Shown piece by piece: positions 44,416-58,756 of a stretch of DNA of 64,000 bases. The stretch comes from Hoplostethus atlanticus (Eukaryota > Chordata > Actinopteri > Trachichthyiformes > Trachichthyidae): positions 6,854,001-6,918,000 of the forward strand of contig JAXDDX010000012.1 of NCBI GenBank assembly GCA_034670405.1, written 5' to 3'. The position numbers were made by a program, and so were the translations under genes. Numbering within the stretch: the first letter of the stretch is position 1; each line of letters begins with the position of its first letter. Under the pieces are notes generated by a model. It did not search any database, was not told the origin of the DNA, and saw nothing but the letters and a program-made list of their open reading frames with translations.

Positions 44416-44478
<63 letters not shown>
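44397..44478. repeat. (GT)/(GA)n microsatellite
   Basis: A short GT run passes into about 28 GA units (44421-44478). Confidence 0.9.
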
Positions 44479-44483
<5 letters not shown>

Positions 44484-46033
44484 AGAGTATGCAAGTGAGT
44501 GTGTGACATCTATGTGTCACACACATGTGTGTGTGTGTGTGTTGCAGTGGCTCCATGCTGGCTTTTGGAAGCAGAGAGAGCTGGTTACTGCCTGGTGTCA
44601 TGGCAGCTTACAGAGGTCATCCCTCAGTTTGGTATTCAACAGCACTGTGTGGGATTATCACGGTGACATCATAGGGTACACCCTGTGCTCTATTGAGTGT
44701 GAGCCTCCACCAAGTTGCCCTGTTTACAACTTTGTAATAGAAAAATGATACCCACACACTAGTGTTCCCTTTGTGGTTGATTTAACAATGTTTTGGTTAC
44801 ATATTTTACCTGTCTTAGCTTGACTGCACATAACTACCCACTGTACGTAGAGAGGAGTTATATATCCCTCTAATGAGCAATGCAGCAGCATTATGGTTCA
44901 ATTTGTGTTCGTCACAGATCTTGCCGGTCTTTCTCTTCATAAACATGATAAATCTCCACAGGGCTTCAGCAGTTGTGGAGTGTCTGTAAATAGCCTGTCG
45001 TCTTGTGCATCCTGGGGTGGTGTTTTTTTCCCCCCACATTCCTATAATCAGATTCCACAACACAAAGAGTGAGAGAGAGAGAGAGAGAGAGAGAAGCAGA
45101 AACATAAACTTTTGCCAAACCTGCGTAATGTGTCATCCGGGCCCTCGGATAGAGCCTGAAGAAATGCTCTTTGAAGCCTCTGTGCAGCTCCAATAATTAG
45201 AGGGCTGAACACTGGGCCCCTATGTGAGGGGCATCGAGGGCCCTTATTGATCCTCTGTTAATTAGTCTGTAGATGTTCATTGGTGCATAATTAGACTGAT
45301 AGTGAGCTAATGAATGCAGACAACGGCTCATACCTCCAGGGAAATGTTCACTGCTGGAAGGATTTTGAATTTGATCAGTCAGTTTTGGAGAAAACATGCT
45401 AGTGACAGAAATACGGTACACAAATAACTGAGTAAGGATGCATAATTTCCTACATAGGACGATGCTGTGATTCTATGAGATCCATTAGAGGTATCTGATC
45501 AGCCTCTGCCTCTATACAAACACAGTAAGCCACCATGATGACATCCCCTTCACATGCCTCGTCAAAGACAGGAGGGCTTTTAGTCTCTAGGTGCTACTAA
45601 ATTTGATGCCAACTGATTTGATGGCAATGGACCATGTGGAACGGGAGAAAAAAAAACATATGGAGAGACATTTTTTGACATAAACTCTGCATTCTGACAA
45701 GTGACAAACTGTGCAATTGAGGGATTTATCTAAGCCATTATGGAAGTGCTGCTGTCTCCCCTCTGGGCTGGAGCTTGCGCACCCACTGACATTTCAAAGT
45801 AGTTCCAGACTCTGCTGACGTCAATTTTTATGTGAACATCTTTATACAAGCCGTCAGTCAAATTCATGAAGCAAAGGAAATAAATTCAACAGGGATTTAC
45901 CTTTGTGGAGTCAAACAGACACTTTATCTGTCTGTTGAACTTCGCAAACACTTCATCATTTGTGAACGCCACTTGAAAAGTGTTGAGTGGAAGACGCTGT
46001 TAGAATGTATATTATGTCACCAACACAATAGAC

Positions 46034-46071
46034 TTACTTACGTCACTGGCAATAGTCAGTGACATAAGTAA
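46034..46071. repeat. Short inverted repeat containing a CRE-like core
   Basis: TTACTTACGTCACTG (46034-46048) and CAGTGACATAAGTAA (46057-46071) are complementary at 14 of 15 positions around an 8-base loop. The left arm contains TTACGTCA, a CRE-like core. Confidence 0.75.
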
Positions 46072-47492
46072 TAGAGATGAGCTATACTTGTTCCTTAAAG
46101 ATCCTCTCTATTTTAATGACTTTTTACAGACAGTATTTCCCATCTCTATCTCTTTCCTTCTGATCCACTGAACAGGCTATTAGTCGATTCAATACTGTTC
46201 TATACTAGAAATGTCTAAAATTGTTGACAACTGTCAGGACTTACTTTTCCATGCATTTGATGTCCATTGTTGCATCTGTTACAGGTGATGTCCCTGCAGC
46301 GTTTGTGCATACTCTTTCAGGATAAATTCAATGCCTATAGCACTGCAGCCTGAGTAGGTTGCGGAGGACGTACACCTGGGAATAGGGACTTTGTGTCTGT
46401 GTCATTCCGCAGGACCCACTCCTGCATCAGTCAATGTTGTTGAGTGAGTCAGAGGAGCAATGCTCATTAGCAAAAGGGCAGAAGTCACCTTGCACCAGCC
46501 ATCATCAAAGCCACTGCTTCCCTTGACACTTACTGCTAACAGGGTGTCAGTGTGCAGCTAGCATGCTGAACGTTCCTGTATGGCCAGATTTATGTTATGA
46601 GCAGAGAATTAGTAATATACAGTCCAGGGGTTTATTACAGGGTTTGATAGACCTGCTTTTCCTGCTCTAATGACTGTGTCACATATTCCCTCAAAGTGGC
46701 CCATGTCAGTCACACCTTGTCTGGTTCTCCGAAGTTGATTGTCTGATCAATAGTATGCTTTGTCATGCGTCATGCCACCCTTTCGCCTGACATGGTGCAA
46801 CATTCACTAATTGTAGGCTCCACTCACGTCTTCTCTCAACATGACAGACACCGAATTGCATCAAAATCCCGAGGGACGTTCTGGAGCTATAAATAATATG
46901 GATCCCATACATCTTTACAGGAACCCTGAAGCATCAGGATGCTTGCTTTGAAATGTAAATGAAATCCCGCTTTTTCCATGCCCTTGAGTTTGAGTAAGTA
47001 CATCAATCTGGGAGAATATCATGAGGCATTTCAGGCTTAGAATACTTAAACACACATGGTTATTCCAGTTACATTTGATCTTAAATTTACTGCATCAGCA
47101 TTTACCTCTTGGGTTGGGTCATGTTTAGAGTGATTAAACATGATTTTACTGTAAATGTAGAGGCTAATTTGGCTATTTTGCCAGATTGTCAACTTTGTAT
47201 GATTAGCTCTATAAGCTAATCATGACCATTTAGTTGCTCATTTTTCCTCCTGAGGTTTGATATCAGGTGGAGGTGGGAGGACGTGACTCCTGCTGCTCTG
47301 CTGGCACAGAATGACCATTTTGGACTCATCAGGAAGAAGCCAGGGTCAGCGGCCAGGGTCAAAAAATGGGAGAAGGATTTTGTGTGGTTGTCCTGACCTG
47401 ACAGTGAACTGGGGAAAAGGATGAGAGCAGGGATTTAGCAAGGGCCTGAGGTCTTTGAATAACTTTCCATTTTAATTTCCATTATGACCATG

Positions 47493-47562
<70 letters not shown>
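47493..47562. repeat. (CA)n microsatellite
   Basis: About 34 CA units, nearly pure. Confidence 0.95.
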
Positions 47563-47565
<3 letters not shown>

Positions 47566-50500
47566 TCACCAGCTCTGAGCTAATTCTCAGGTTTATTTTA
47601 GCAGAGATCTATAGATAATTTGCACTCACACTGAGTGAGGAGATGAATTTACTCATTGATTCTGTTCATGTTGTCAAAGGAGAATAATGCAGAGTGATAG
47701 CCGCTAGGCCTCAACTCCACATCTACCCCCAAATAAAGCACGATGATTCAGTGTTACAGATGATTGAGACCAGACAATAGAGGCAAGTTCCTTTCTTTTG
47801 ACTCTATACATACCATTAGAGGAGGGAGTAACAAAGCAACACAGCAGCATCTTGAGTGTAATTGTCGTCCGACTCGCCTCAGGCTATGTACAGCCTACTC
47901 TTGTTTGGTTAGGCTCCTGTTCCTTCTGCCCTGTTTGATAGTTATTGCCAACCCAAGTTAAACTAAACTATGCCCATCCTGAGGCTAAGTGGTCCAGCGT
48001 TATATCAGCCAACCCAATCAAGCAGAGGGTTGCATATAGTTAGACTGAGTCCCAGCTACTACTGGAGGTTTGGTAATGCAAAGTATGTAAGAGTATGTAA
48101 GAATGCGCTGTGTGCATGATAGAAATTATTACCCATGCATACTGTATATACTGTACATGTGTATATACAGATGTATATACAGATATACAGACACACACTC
48201 GGGTGGTGCCACACACTTCTGCATAGTAGTGAGTGATGGTGTCAGTGTAGAGCCAGTGATTGGTGTTGCCAATATCCAAATCCCTCTTCTAATTAATGTT
48301 TACATAAGTGTGGCTAATGTAATTCATGCTCGCCCCTGTTGAGAGGGGATCAAGCAGCTTGGGGAAACCCACCTGTGTGGGACAAGCACCTGTGTGGGAG
48401 TTGCATGCACAGCCCAGTGAACTGAACACATCATGAGGATTGAGAGAAAAAAAACTCTGTAATTACAAATCACAGCTTGCAAACTTAGGTCACAGAGCAA
48501 TTCACAATCATGGGTGTTCAAATACTAATCGAATTTAAAGTCCTTAAAGAACTTGTTGAATGAGGGTGACAATAATCAGTGAATATTTGAGGCCCTTTTT
48601 CCCATGTTAGTGATAAAACATCTTTGTATTGAGATTAATAAGTTACAGATTCACCTTAATTATGATGTATGTTAACAGGAAAGCAAAGTAATTAAATGAG
48701 TTTTAAGAGGAGCACATGTACTCAAATATAATGACCTTATGTGAAACTAATTTCCTCTATTTATCCTGCAGAGGAACAAACTCTAAAGCAATCATTGTAC
48801 AACCTGCTGTCATCAGAGAGCACTTTGTGACTTTTAAAAAGGCTGTCTGTCTTAATTGCACTGAATTGCAAAATCTACTCTAAATTCTTCAACATGCCAA
48901 GGCTGACGAAAGCAAACCTCTCCTCTCCTCCTCTGATGTATTATTATATATTGTATTATTTATATTGGTATTTAACATAAAACCAAATATAAACCAAACA
49001 CTACAAGAAAGCAACACATTTAATTGTACTAAAATGAGGTAGATAATTAATAACCTCTTACAGTCCAATGCAATTATGTCTGGGGTGCATCTGAGCACTT
49101 TGGCACATGAAGTTAAATGAGCATAAATACACTTCTTTGCCATTATTGCATTGCAGTTGTGGACATAGAAAACACACCTGAAGTTGGCATTATCCTGACA
49201 TGCAGTCTTAAGGATGATATTTGTCTTATCTCTTGCTCGCAATTCAGAGTGTTGTTGGGTACAGCACATTACTCAGGAATGATTGTTAAGGAGAACTGTG
49301 ACATCGAAAATGTACTCTGGCAAAGAGGCAATTTTGTGGATATATAGAAAAGCCTTTCAAAAGCTTAGGAAGACGGTATAATGTGAACCTTACAACAAAT
49401 AACAGATTTAGGAGTTGAGGCAGGATGTGGTAAGAGGCTTAGAGTATACAGAGGTCAATGTTACCAGGCAAGCTGAAGTTGATGCTAAGAGAGACCAAGG
49501 ACCCAACAGTAGGATGTGAAGCTCCTATTCTAGCCATGGATGGCAACAGACCTCTAAAGAAACAATTTAGCAAGCACAATCAGCACGTAGGCCTTGGTCT
49601 TGGCACATGCAAACCTGTATGGACAAAAACAACTCTTAGAAAATATGAAATTGATAGTGGAGTCAATAAATCACCAGGAGGAAGTCTCAAGCTGAGGAGA
49701 GACAGTGGATGAACTAGGAAAGTAGAGAGAGGAAGAATCTTAGTTCTGAAATCATTTTGAAGTACGGTGTCATCTGGGATTACATTCATTTATTTGAGCA
49801 ACCTATGATGTGCTGCCATTACCTCAGAACCTCAAGCAGTGGGCATGTAAAGACCCCACGTATCTCTCTGTTCAGACTCAGCAGTGCTTACGCATATCCA
49901 GGATATGTCAGGATGCAAAGTCTTTCCCAAGGTCAATATGCTTGGCGGCATAACAATAGCCCAGCAACAATTGAGAGTGTATGAAAAGACATTCATTCTT
50001 TACCCTTTAGCATCAAATCAAATTGACTTTGAGAACAAACCAGGAAAGAATTAGGTAGGCTGAGGTTAGGGCAGCTAGGAGCGGCTAGGTGATAGGAAAT
50101 GTGAACAGACGCACGCCAGCAACTAACAGTCCTGCCAGAGTTGGTGAGCACTGCTGTCTGCTTACTTTATAGAACATTGTGCTGTGGGATGACACAATGG
50201 ATAAAGCCTATCCATTGTGGAAGGAAGAAAGGAAGGAAGAAGCTCAGATGAAATGAGCTAGCTGAGGCTGAACAGTGAGGATGGAAAGCTAGGCTACGCT
50301 GTGTTAGGTTTCATGGATTTATATCCACATCCAACACCAGTTTTCACCACAGAATTTAAGATTTTTGGTCAGTGATTCCTTGAGACACAAAGCAGCTACA
50401 AAAGCAACCAAAAAGAGCACAGGCTCTGTCTGAAAAGTACAAAGTAATGAAATCTATATCATGACTAAGATTAGAGCTATCATTCATAGCTATAGTAGTA

Positions 50501-52814
50501 GAAGTGGGTGGTCATACACTGTACTCAGCAACTCGATTTCTGCACCGGGCTGTTTCAAGGCAGGAGGGACAGAGGTCCCAGTGGTCTTTGATTGTTGGTA
50601 CAATACAATTTCTGAACTGCTGAGTGGGCAGTTTCAAACCGGAACGATTCCCTTTAGCTTATTGCTGATGAGATTGATGGTGAGGTGTTGGTTTAATATT
50701 GATAAATGTAGGTCTGATCAGTGTTAATGGCAGGTTTAGGAGGGGCTGGTTGTGGGATGCCAAAATTCAGTGGCATCTGGGGGTTTCAAGGAAATGTCTT
50801 TGATGGGGTTTGCTAACTGAAATAGCATACCTGCTCTCACACGCCACCTTTCCTCTAACATAGAAAATAGTATAAGGGATTGTTAGGGATCAAATACTGT
50901 GTACTGGTAAATGTCTGGGTCACCTCTCCATCATCATGGGATGGAGGATAGTGCAATTCTTGTTCTCTGACAGCTGACAGTTGACATACTATGTTGCTCA
51001 TCCCAGGAAAAGATATCACTCTTACGGTGTGCAATCACTTACGCTGATGATTCAATAGACAAGAGGACCTTGAGTGTCCAACCACCCAGCATCTGTACTT
51101 GCATGTTATTCCTCTCAATCGCTAGCTTATCTTTTAATGTTTCCCTGATCATAAATGTCCCTATTTTGACCCTCTCCCTCCCTGATGTTGAGAGGGTTCT
51201 GACAGAAGACCGCTCTAGATTAATGCGTGTATCTCTGTCGCTTGATTCATTATGTTCGTTTTATTTGGTTAGTTCAGTTGATTGATGCCGAGCTTGGAGA
51301 GCTTTTAAATCACAGCCATTCAATTGAATTAAAGACAAAGAACAAAGTTCAATCCAACTACGGTTCTCTAAAATAGTCAGACTGTATTTAATAAAACGTA
51401 TCATTGAAATGTGAAATGTATCATACCGATTAAGAATGTTTTCTCTTTGGATGGCAATACACAAGCTATAGTATTTGCAAATTATTCTGAGGGTTTGTTT
51501 TTTACCTACTGATGGTTGGAGATTTGAGATGGTGTCAGGTAAATCAGAAAAGTACAAAATTGACTTTCAAATAGTTTAATACTTAATACTTAAACCCCCT
51601 TGTCACTTTATTGTAAACTTTATCCCTATGTTGCGACCCCACCCATCTAGTTCTCCAAGCAGGTTAAAACAAATGTTACCCAAATCTTTTTGTCACACAG
51701 CTAAGTGGGAGAGATAATAAAGGTTCGCCAAATCTTCCCTCAGATCCTGGTGTCTGATCTTCCTCATTATTCATTTTCCCCAGAGGTGCTACCTGGTGTA
51801 ATCATCCCATTTTTAATTTGGCCAGATGCCACTGTATGATCAATGCCTGTTAGATCCTCTTTGATCACCCCACAGATTAGAGGAATACCTGGCAACCTAC
51901 AATACCTCTTGCGATCGCAACCAGAAAAATACAAAAAAAACCATAGGATGAGTCATTCGATTTAATCAAGAATAAAACATGGAAAGAGAAGGAGGTCAGT
52001 GACGTGTACTGAGACTTTACTAGACGGCCTCTCTTCTAATCATCTTCTAATGAGCTAAATAGCCTGAAGGGCTTGAATATCTTTTTATGTTCATGTTTTA
52101 GTTAATGTGATCTTAATTCCCTTTGCTTAACAAAGGAGATCAAGATCATTTTCCAAAAAAATATTGTACATTTCACCTCAGTTGCCCCCCCCCCCTTCCC
52201 CTCGTGCAAAATAATATAGCAAAATATAACACAGCCACAAACCAGGAGTTAATTTTGATTCAACATGTTAGGAAATCAGATATATTTATTGAACATTATG
52301 TTTATGTGCAACCTCCATGACCAACACAATGTAGAGCTTCATAATCGTCCTTTCTGTCCCATAGTTACACATAATGTTGAACGCTGACTTTTGTTTATTT
52401 GTTTCGCCCCCTAAATGTATTCACTTCAAAACTCTTACCTTATGCAACTTTATCATTATCATTATTTAAACCACTCAGTCGATTCCTGTTCGATGCAAAG
52501 GACTAAACCTCCAGTTTAAATAAATACTGAAAACTAAGAGGATTTTGACTGTGGAATAAGTCATGTCTGATTTAAAACGTAATATCTGGGAACATATCTG
52601 GTAGCCTATGAAATTAATATGTATCTGTATGCTTTAGGGTTACAGGTGGGCATCAAATGTCAATCAGGAAACATCAGGTGTATCTGTTATATACGTGTAG
52701 AACACATGGTGAGCTCTTGTGTGAGGACACGTGGGTTTATAGGCACTGGGCTAACATATAATCATTTACACAAAATATAAAATATTATAAAATGACAAGT
52801 CGATTTGCACAAAG

Positions 52815-52882
52815 GATCAGCTCTGATCATCGGATCTGCTCTGATCATCAGATCTGCTCTGATCATCGGATCTGCTCTGATA
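52815..52882. repeat. 18 bp minisatellite
   Basis: About 3.6 copies of an 18 bp unit (GCTCTGATCATCGGATCT), nearly identical, with no spacers. Confidence 0.9.
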
Positions 52883-54330
52883 AGTTTTGTCCCAGGTCTC
52901 AAGTATCCATGATTTATGTTTTGCTCATTAGACTTTTTAATGCACTTCCTGAAAAACACCAATGCATTTGATCCCACACAGATTGAGCTGATTTCACTGC
53001 ATCTTCACTGGGCTGCATCTAATGTGACGGAGGACATTATGTGACACTAAGGGGCAAATACCATGAGCGACCATCTGAAAAGAAGTGTATTGTGCACATG
53101 GCGTGAAGAGGGGGCAGAAAGCACACTGTTTAGACACAGGATGTGAGACTGACAGAGGCAGGGCAAGGGTGACAGGATACAAGTGAACTCTGGATTAATG
53201 GATGTCATCTCTGCCTTTTGTGTTCAATAAACTGGGCACTCTTCTGAGGTGTTAGATGTGCACTTCTATTATGGCACTGTATGGCTGTCTTCATGCTGAA
53301 ACATAACTTATTGTGACTGCTTGTTGTGGTCATGCTCGGTTGAGGAGAGGAAGAAAAGGCCACTCTCCCTCCACTACACTCGCACAGTTCGATTTCATTA
53401 GCTTTCCGCTTGGCAATAAACCCATCTACCAAAACACTTACTATATTTGTCATCCATAACACAACAATCGGCAGAGCATACGTTTGGGTAGGATGTCACA
53501 CATAACCATATTATGTAAGGAAAAAGAGGTTATAGCAATGAGGGTAAACAGTTTCATCTGGATATTGGCAACATACTTGGTCTGATCGACTTCCTTCAGA
53601 TCTTAACCCAGATGCATAAAGGTTGCCATAAATATATGAACATATCTGGAGTTAGCCACTGATAGTTGTTAGACTGAACAGAGTGACAGACATGAACCAG
53701 AGGTAGGAGGAAACCTGTTCAACCATTTTACTCCAGTTATGCATGTTATTCTTACACGTCATGATTGTAGCAGTGTTGAATGGAGAACAGAGATATTAAG
53801 CAGGTTAAGTCATTGACGTCCAGAGACTGAACGAGTGTAACGTGAAGAAAACCATTCGAAATGTTTATTTTCCCTGCCTATATTCTGTCACTTTGACTTG
53901 TATAGTAACTGTCAGTATCAATGCATTTGATGTGTGTCAATCATTTTGCTCTGAGGCCAGAGGCCGTTTCCCTCGCTAAGCTGTCAACCTGCCACTGACC
54001 ACACTTTTCCCATTGCATAAAGAATTAACAAAATGACTTGGTTAAATTGATTTGAACATTAGCCATTATATTGCACCGTATATCCATCTGTGAAGAGAAA
54101 TATCAGTATTGCATGTTCGGATTAAGGGACTTCGGGACCCAATTCTGTTCAAAGTGTGTTATGAAAGAGTGGAGAAATTGGATGACAATTTTGGTAGAAT
54201 GGCTTTGGCCTAGATTTCTCTCGAGACTGTCTTTTTTTTTCAACAGTGTGAACCAGTCAAATCTACACAGTAGCTGAATATGGACATGTCTCATGCAGTG
54301 GATGTGGATGTAACATATCATTCAAACATA

Positions 54331-55330
54331 CAGACGGGTGACAAACCAACATAAAGTTTCTTAGTAAGGTGCTGGGCCACCACGAACCGCCAGAACAGCT
54401 TCAATGCGCCTTGGCATCGATTCTCCAAGTCTCTGGAACTCTACTGGAGGGATGGGACACCATTCTTCCAAAAGATGGTGTTTTGATGATGGTGGTGGAG
54501 AACGCTGTCTAACACGTCGGTCCAAAATCTCCCATAGGTGTTCAATTGGGTTGAGATCTGGTGACTGCGAAGGCCATAACATATGATTCACACCATTGTC
54601 ATACTCATCAAACCATTCAGTGACCCCTCGCACCCTGTGGATGGGGACATTGTCATCCTGGAAGAGACCACTCCCATCAGGATAGAAATGTTTCATCATA
54701 GGATAAAGGTGATCACTCAAAATAACTTTTTTTGATTTGCAGTGACCTGTGGACCCAAACCATGCAAGGAAAACCCACAGCATAACAGAGCCACCTGACC
54801 CCCTCAAGCATTCAGGCGTGTACCGTTCTCTTGGTGTACGCCACACATGCACTCGCCCACTTGTCGAGAATATGATGAAGGATGTCTCCTCTGATCTCTG
54901 TAGACCAGTGCCTTTGGTTTTTGCACCACTTAACACTCAAATGTGCATTGGTCTTTGTAATGAGGGGTTTATGCACTGCAACCCTACTATAATATCCCTC
55001 TCTATGTAGTTATGTTAGTACTATGACATTCTCAGTCACCTGAGGAAGAGTTGCTCTTCTGTTTTTCCTTACATATCACACTAATGCACGAGCATCTATA
55101 GATATAAATGCAGATGTCACTTTAGTCACTGTTCCTATTGAAACACTAGCCAGTTGAGCAGTCTTTGTGGTCGAGGTCAACTGGGCCTTCTCAGCATTTC
55201 TATACATGCCACAGAGCATGATAGGATGTTAATGGCTTAATTGTATCATGCAGTATACCTGAATGGAAGTATCTGCATTCGTTATGTTTCTCCACTCATT
55301 TATTCAGGCTTTTCCTTTAATTTGTCACTT
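54331..55330 (-). mobile_element. Tc1-like DNA transposon with partial transposase
   Basis: TA dinucleotides flank both ends (54329-54330 and 55331-55332), and the ends share inverted GTGACAAA (left CAGACGGGTGACAAA). On the minus strand 54936-54361 is an open frame encoding the catalytic DDE part: GSGGSVMLWVFLAWFG, then FQDDNVPIHRV (second catalytic Asp in the QDN-like motif) and [20 protein letters not shown] (third acidic residue). The N-terminal DNA-binding half should lie at 54940-55260, but its frame is broken and several stops are seen there. At 1.0 kb the copy is shorter than a complete Tc1 element (about 1.3-1.6 kb), so it is internally deleted and probably inactive. Confidence 0.85.
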
Positions 55331-58300
55331 TAAAATGCCATAATAAAATATCTCTTTATAATGTTGACTTGTGGACACAATTATCCACAGTTATTATCTA
55401 TTATTCTGGAAATGAAAAAAATTACACACTAGACAGAATAAAGCATTAAAGAGAATATAATATATATAATATAATATTCAAGCAGCAGTGCAGCAATCAT
55501 GAAAAAGGTAGAACATCCACAATGGCCACATCTATGCAAAGCCACTAGTTTTTGTGTTCATGAAAGTAGATATCCAGATGTCTACTGCACCAGCGACTTG
55601 CCTGTATCACTGAGAGTATTGATGGTGCTGTGACCTTTTGCATTTTCATTCCAAAATATTAAAGAGAAGAGCCTATCAACCAAAACAACAAAGTGATAAC
55701 TCAACAGTGAACGGTGAATAAAGTGCAACTGGTTATTGTCCTACCAGCATCTTAGTTATATGCTCTCACTTCAGTTAGAGAGGCTACAAGGTCTACAAAG
55801 ATATAAAGATCTACAAGGATATATATATATATATATTATATATTGTACATTATATTATATATAACAGGATAGGAAAAGGAAAAAATCCCATGATGGGAAT
55901 GTAGAAATAGGAGAGAAAATATAGGTCTGTGTAACATACAGTACTTTCCCTCCACATCCACAGGTGTGAGGAGACTGTCATCCACTATGTGAACAAGCAT
56001 CGGAAAAGCCTCTGATTTAACACTTTCACTGCTACACAAGTTAGATTCATATAGACAGAATGGCCCTTGGGGGTTACGGACAGATTGACTTCACACGCTC
56101 CCATATTGGCAGATGTACTGTTCAGCTGCATGCAAACTACAGGGTATGCAGGGAAGGCAGCTGTTTAGTAATTGCCTCACTTTTATTTTTAAAGCTGCTA
56201 ATCTTAAAGCATATTACATACAATTATTACAATGCATTACTGCCTTGCACAAACTAAAAAAACTTGCCTTTTAAAGTACCAGAATTGTACCTAAGAGCAT
56301 CAAGTAAACCAGTGGGGATACGGGCCAACAGCTTTCATCCTGCATAGTGAGTGAGTCTGTTCAGCTGCCATGATTGAACAATAATATACATATATTTTCT
56401 CATATACCAAATGTTCTATCAACAGCATAGACATAGTAATGTATACCATTGTCAAATAGGAAATGCCCTTTCTGTTAATCTTTGCTCCACTTCTTGTTGG
56501 GTAAGATGAAGGGACATTCAGATAGGCTCTCGCTTCAGTTAAAGAGACATTTATATAACAGGTCATATCACTAGACTCCAAACCAAGGACACCTGAGATG
56601 CTAAGGCCAGTCCATGGTGGGGAGCCCATAAACCAGAATACCTGTTTTACCTCGTTCATTAAGATTAGTTCCTCCAGGTCGACCAGAACACTGTCGCATG
56701 CACAGCTCAATACACTGGAAAGAGCTGTCCAATTATTTAGGACACTTCACAGAGAAGCGCTTGTCCCTCTTTGTAGCACATCACAATTAGAAAGGCAAAT
56801 CATCAATTAAAGAGCAACTGTTGCCATGGAGAATTGGTTTTATTAATGGTTCCGTGCTATCCATTCTCAGTAGCACCGTTTTGTAGTGCATGCTGTGTAG
56901 ATTAAGTGCAGTTCATGAAAACAATAAGAATCTCATCATTTTAGTACTTTACCACTGCAGAGAGTTCAGTGTCAAAGGTCATATTAGGCATATTAAGTTT
57001 CATCTATTCTAATCATCTAAGAAACTCACACTATAATTGAGGAACTAAAGGGATAATAATTTAAGCCAGGAGCCCTTCCGCTGTTGCGTCCCAGGAAATG
57101 ATGTCACTTCCAATGACCAGTTTGGGGACAGTGATTTGAAAATGAGGTGACATGACTTGACCACAAGCAGTCACTCCTTCATCTGGCGGTGTTTTCTATT
57201 TGTGTCAGCGAACATGTGTTTCATGTGATGGGACCTGACACGTCCCCTGGAGAAGCATGTAGGAAGTGTGACAAAGGGCAGAGGCTACAGGAAAAACAAT
57301 TTCACACTGACTGCAAAGTTTTGGTCCACCAAAATGTCTAAAAATAATACTACGCCGATGCTGCTGATGCTGCTGTGAAATGTAATGGCAGATATTCTGG
57401 AGACAAATGCCACCAGGTGCTCCACGAGTATATTTATAAATTCAAATTTTCTCCCCATATCTGTTTTTTCAACACATAAATTGGCTTTCCATTTACTTAA
57501 GTGCACAGTATGTGGTAAGTCACTTTGACCGCTGTATATACTGTAAGTCTGGAACATTTCCGCAGACTGTATGTCTGGGGTAAAATGGATTTTCTGAGTT
57601 TGTGGAAAAAGTGCTACCTTTTGGTCATTATCATTGTTCACAGCCAGTGTGAAAGCAACAGAGAGAAGAAAGAAACAGATAAGTGAGAGATCCTTTTTAT
57701 CACCAAACTGTTTAGGATTCTAACGCCTTAGCTGAATTTGGATTAAGCTCTTCATCTTGAAAGCGTGGCGTGGCGTTGGGCCCTTCTGGAGCAAGGTGGC
57801 AGAGGCAGTGAGTCGCAGAGGTATTGACATACATATGTGCAGCAGCAATGAGTCATTGGGAGACGCAGGTGAACAATGCCTCTCTCTCAGGCTGGGGTGT
57901 TTGGAAATGTACATTAACTGAATACAACACAGGTCAGCTGGGAATGAAATCAGTAAAACTGTGCTGTGCAGAGGAAGTGTATTCTCTATCAACAGACACA
58001 AAATGTATTCTAAACCTGTAAACTGCATCAGTAGTTAATTGTTCTATTCTGAATCTTTGGATTGATTGTTTGAAATGTAGGAAACACTACACTTTCTATA
58101 TGGATTGCCATGTTTGGCTTCTGAATGCATTTTGGTCCCATCTGTGCCAAATTGTTTAGAAAGAATAATTACAGTAATTTGTGATGCAATCTGGAATAAA
58201 TATTCATGGATTTAATTCTCATGTATTATTGGACACAAATTCTAAAATGTAGCTGTGGCTGGAATATAGAAAAAGATGATATCAAAGTTGTCATCATAAC

Positions 58301-58450
58301 ACTTCATTCGCCAGTTTACTATGGCTATTTTCTTTTTAGACCTCAAGAACCACTGCAATCATTACAGACTAAGTCATTCAAGTGAAATAGCCAGCAGGTT
58401 GCACCTATAGGCCTATTTTGAAAACACAGACGCAGACATAGACGCAGAAA

Positions 58451-58504
58451 CACGCGCGCGCGCGCGCACGTACGCACGCACACCCACACACACACACACA
58501 CATA
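58451..58504. repeat. Alternating purine-pyrimidine (CG)n/(CA)n tract upstream of crh
   Basis: 33 bp of unbroken alternation, CACGCGCGCGCGCGCGCACG followed by TACGCACGCACAC (58451-58483), then a CA run to 58504. This type of sequence readily forms Z-DNA. It ends about 120 bp upstream of the crh TATA box. Confidence 0.9.
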
Positions 58505-58756
58505 TGACTCATCTCATCTAAACTAAAGCGCTTTTTCAGAGGCGTTCATTCACGTTACACCCATGCAAGAACGCGCAGACTCCATCTCAGAGCTCGGAGC
58601 GTGACACTTGTAGTGTGGTCTTGGCTATATAAGTCCATACAGCATCTACTCTTAAAGTATCTATATACTCGTTTCTTCATAGAAGTGAAGGAGGGTGGCA
58701 TCTCGCCAAATACCTGGCAAAAGGCTACTGCACTGGACCTCCAATAAAGATTGAAG
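58505..58756 (+). promoter_or_regulatory. crh: crh TATA promoter and noncoding exon 1
   Basis: TATATAAG at 58626-58633 is a clear TATA box, so transcription should start near 58655-58660. The transcript would contain a short noncoding exon ending at 58756 (TTGAAG then GTATGA). The acceptor of exon 2 is at 59353. A noncoding first exon and an intron in the 5' UTR are standard for vertebrate CRH genes. I do not see a full TGACGTCA CRE, known from the mammalian promoter, between 58500 and the TATA box. Confidence 0.7.

Larger units (their letters stand above)
41640..58440. other. Gene-free interval between rrs1 and crh
   Basis: Nearly 17 kb without a recognisable exon. It contains microsatellites (44397-44478 GA; 45064-45094 GA; 47493-47562 CA), an 18 bp minisatellite at 52815-52882, a Tc1-like transposon at 54331-55330 and a short inverted repeat at 46034-46071. 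Longest open frames (for example 43737-44012, 43864-44373, 45832-46062) show no family I know. TAAT-rich, repeat-poor stretches such as 45130-45320 could be conserved enhancers, which cannot be tested from one sequence. Confidence 0.55.

Noticed and set aside
52815-52882. Regular short repeats considered as a CRISPR array
   Set aside because: The 18 bp units are directly adjacent with no spacers; this is a minisatellite in a vertebrate genome.
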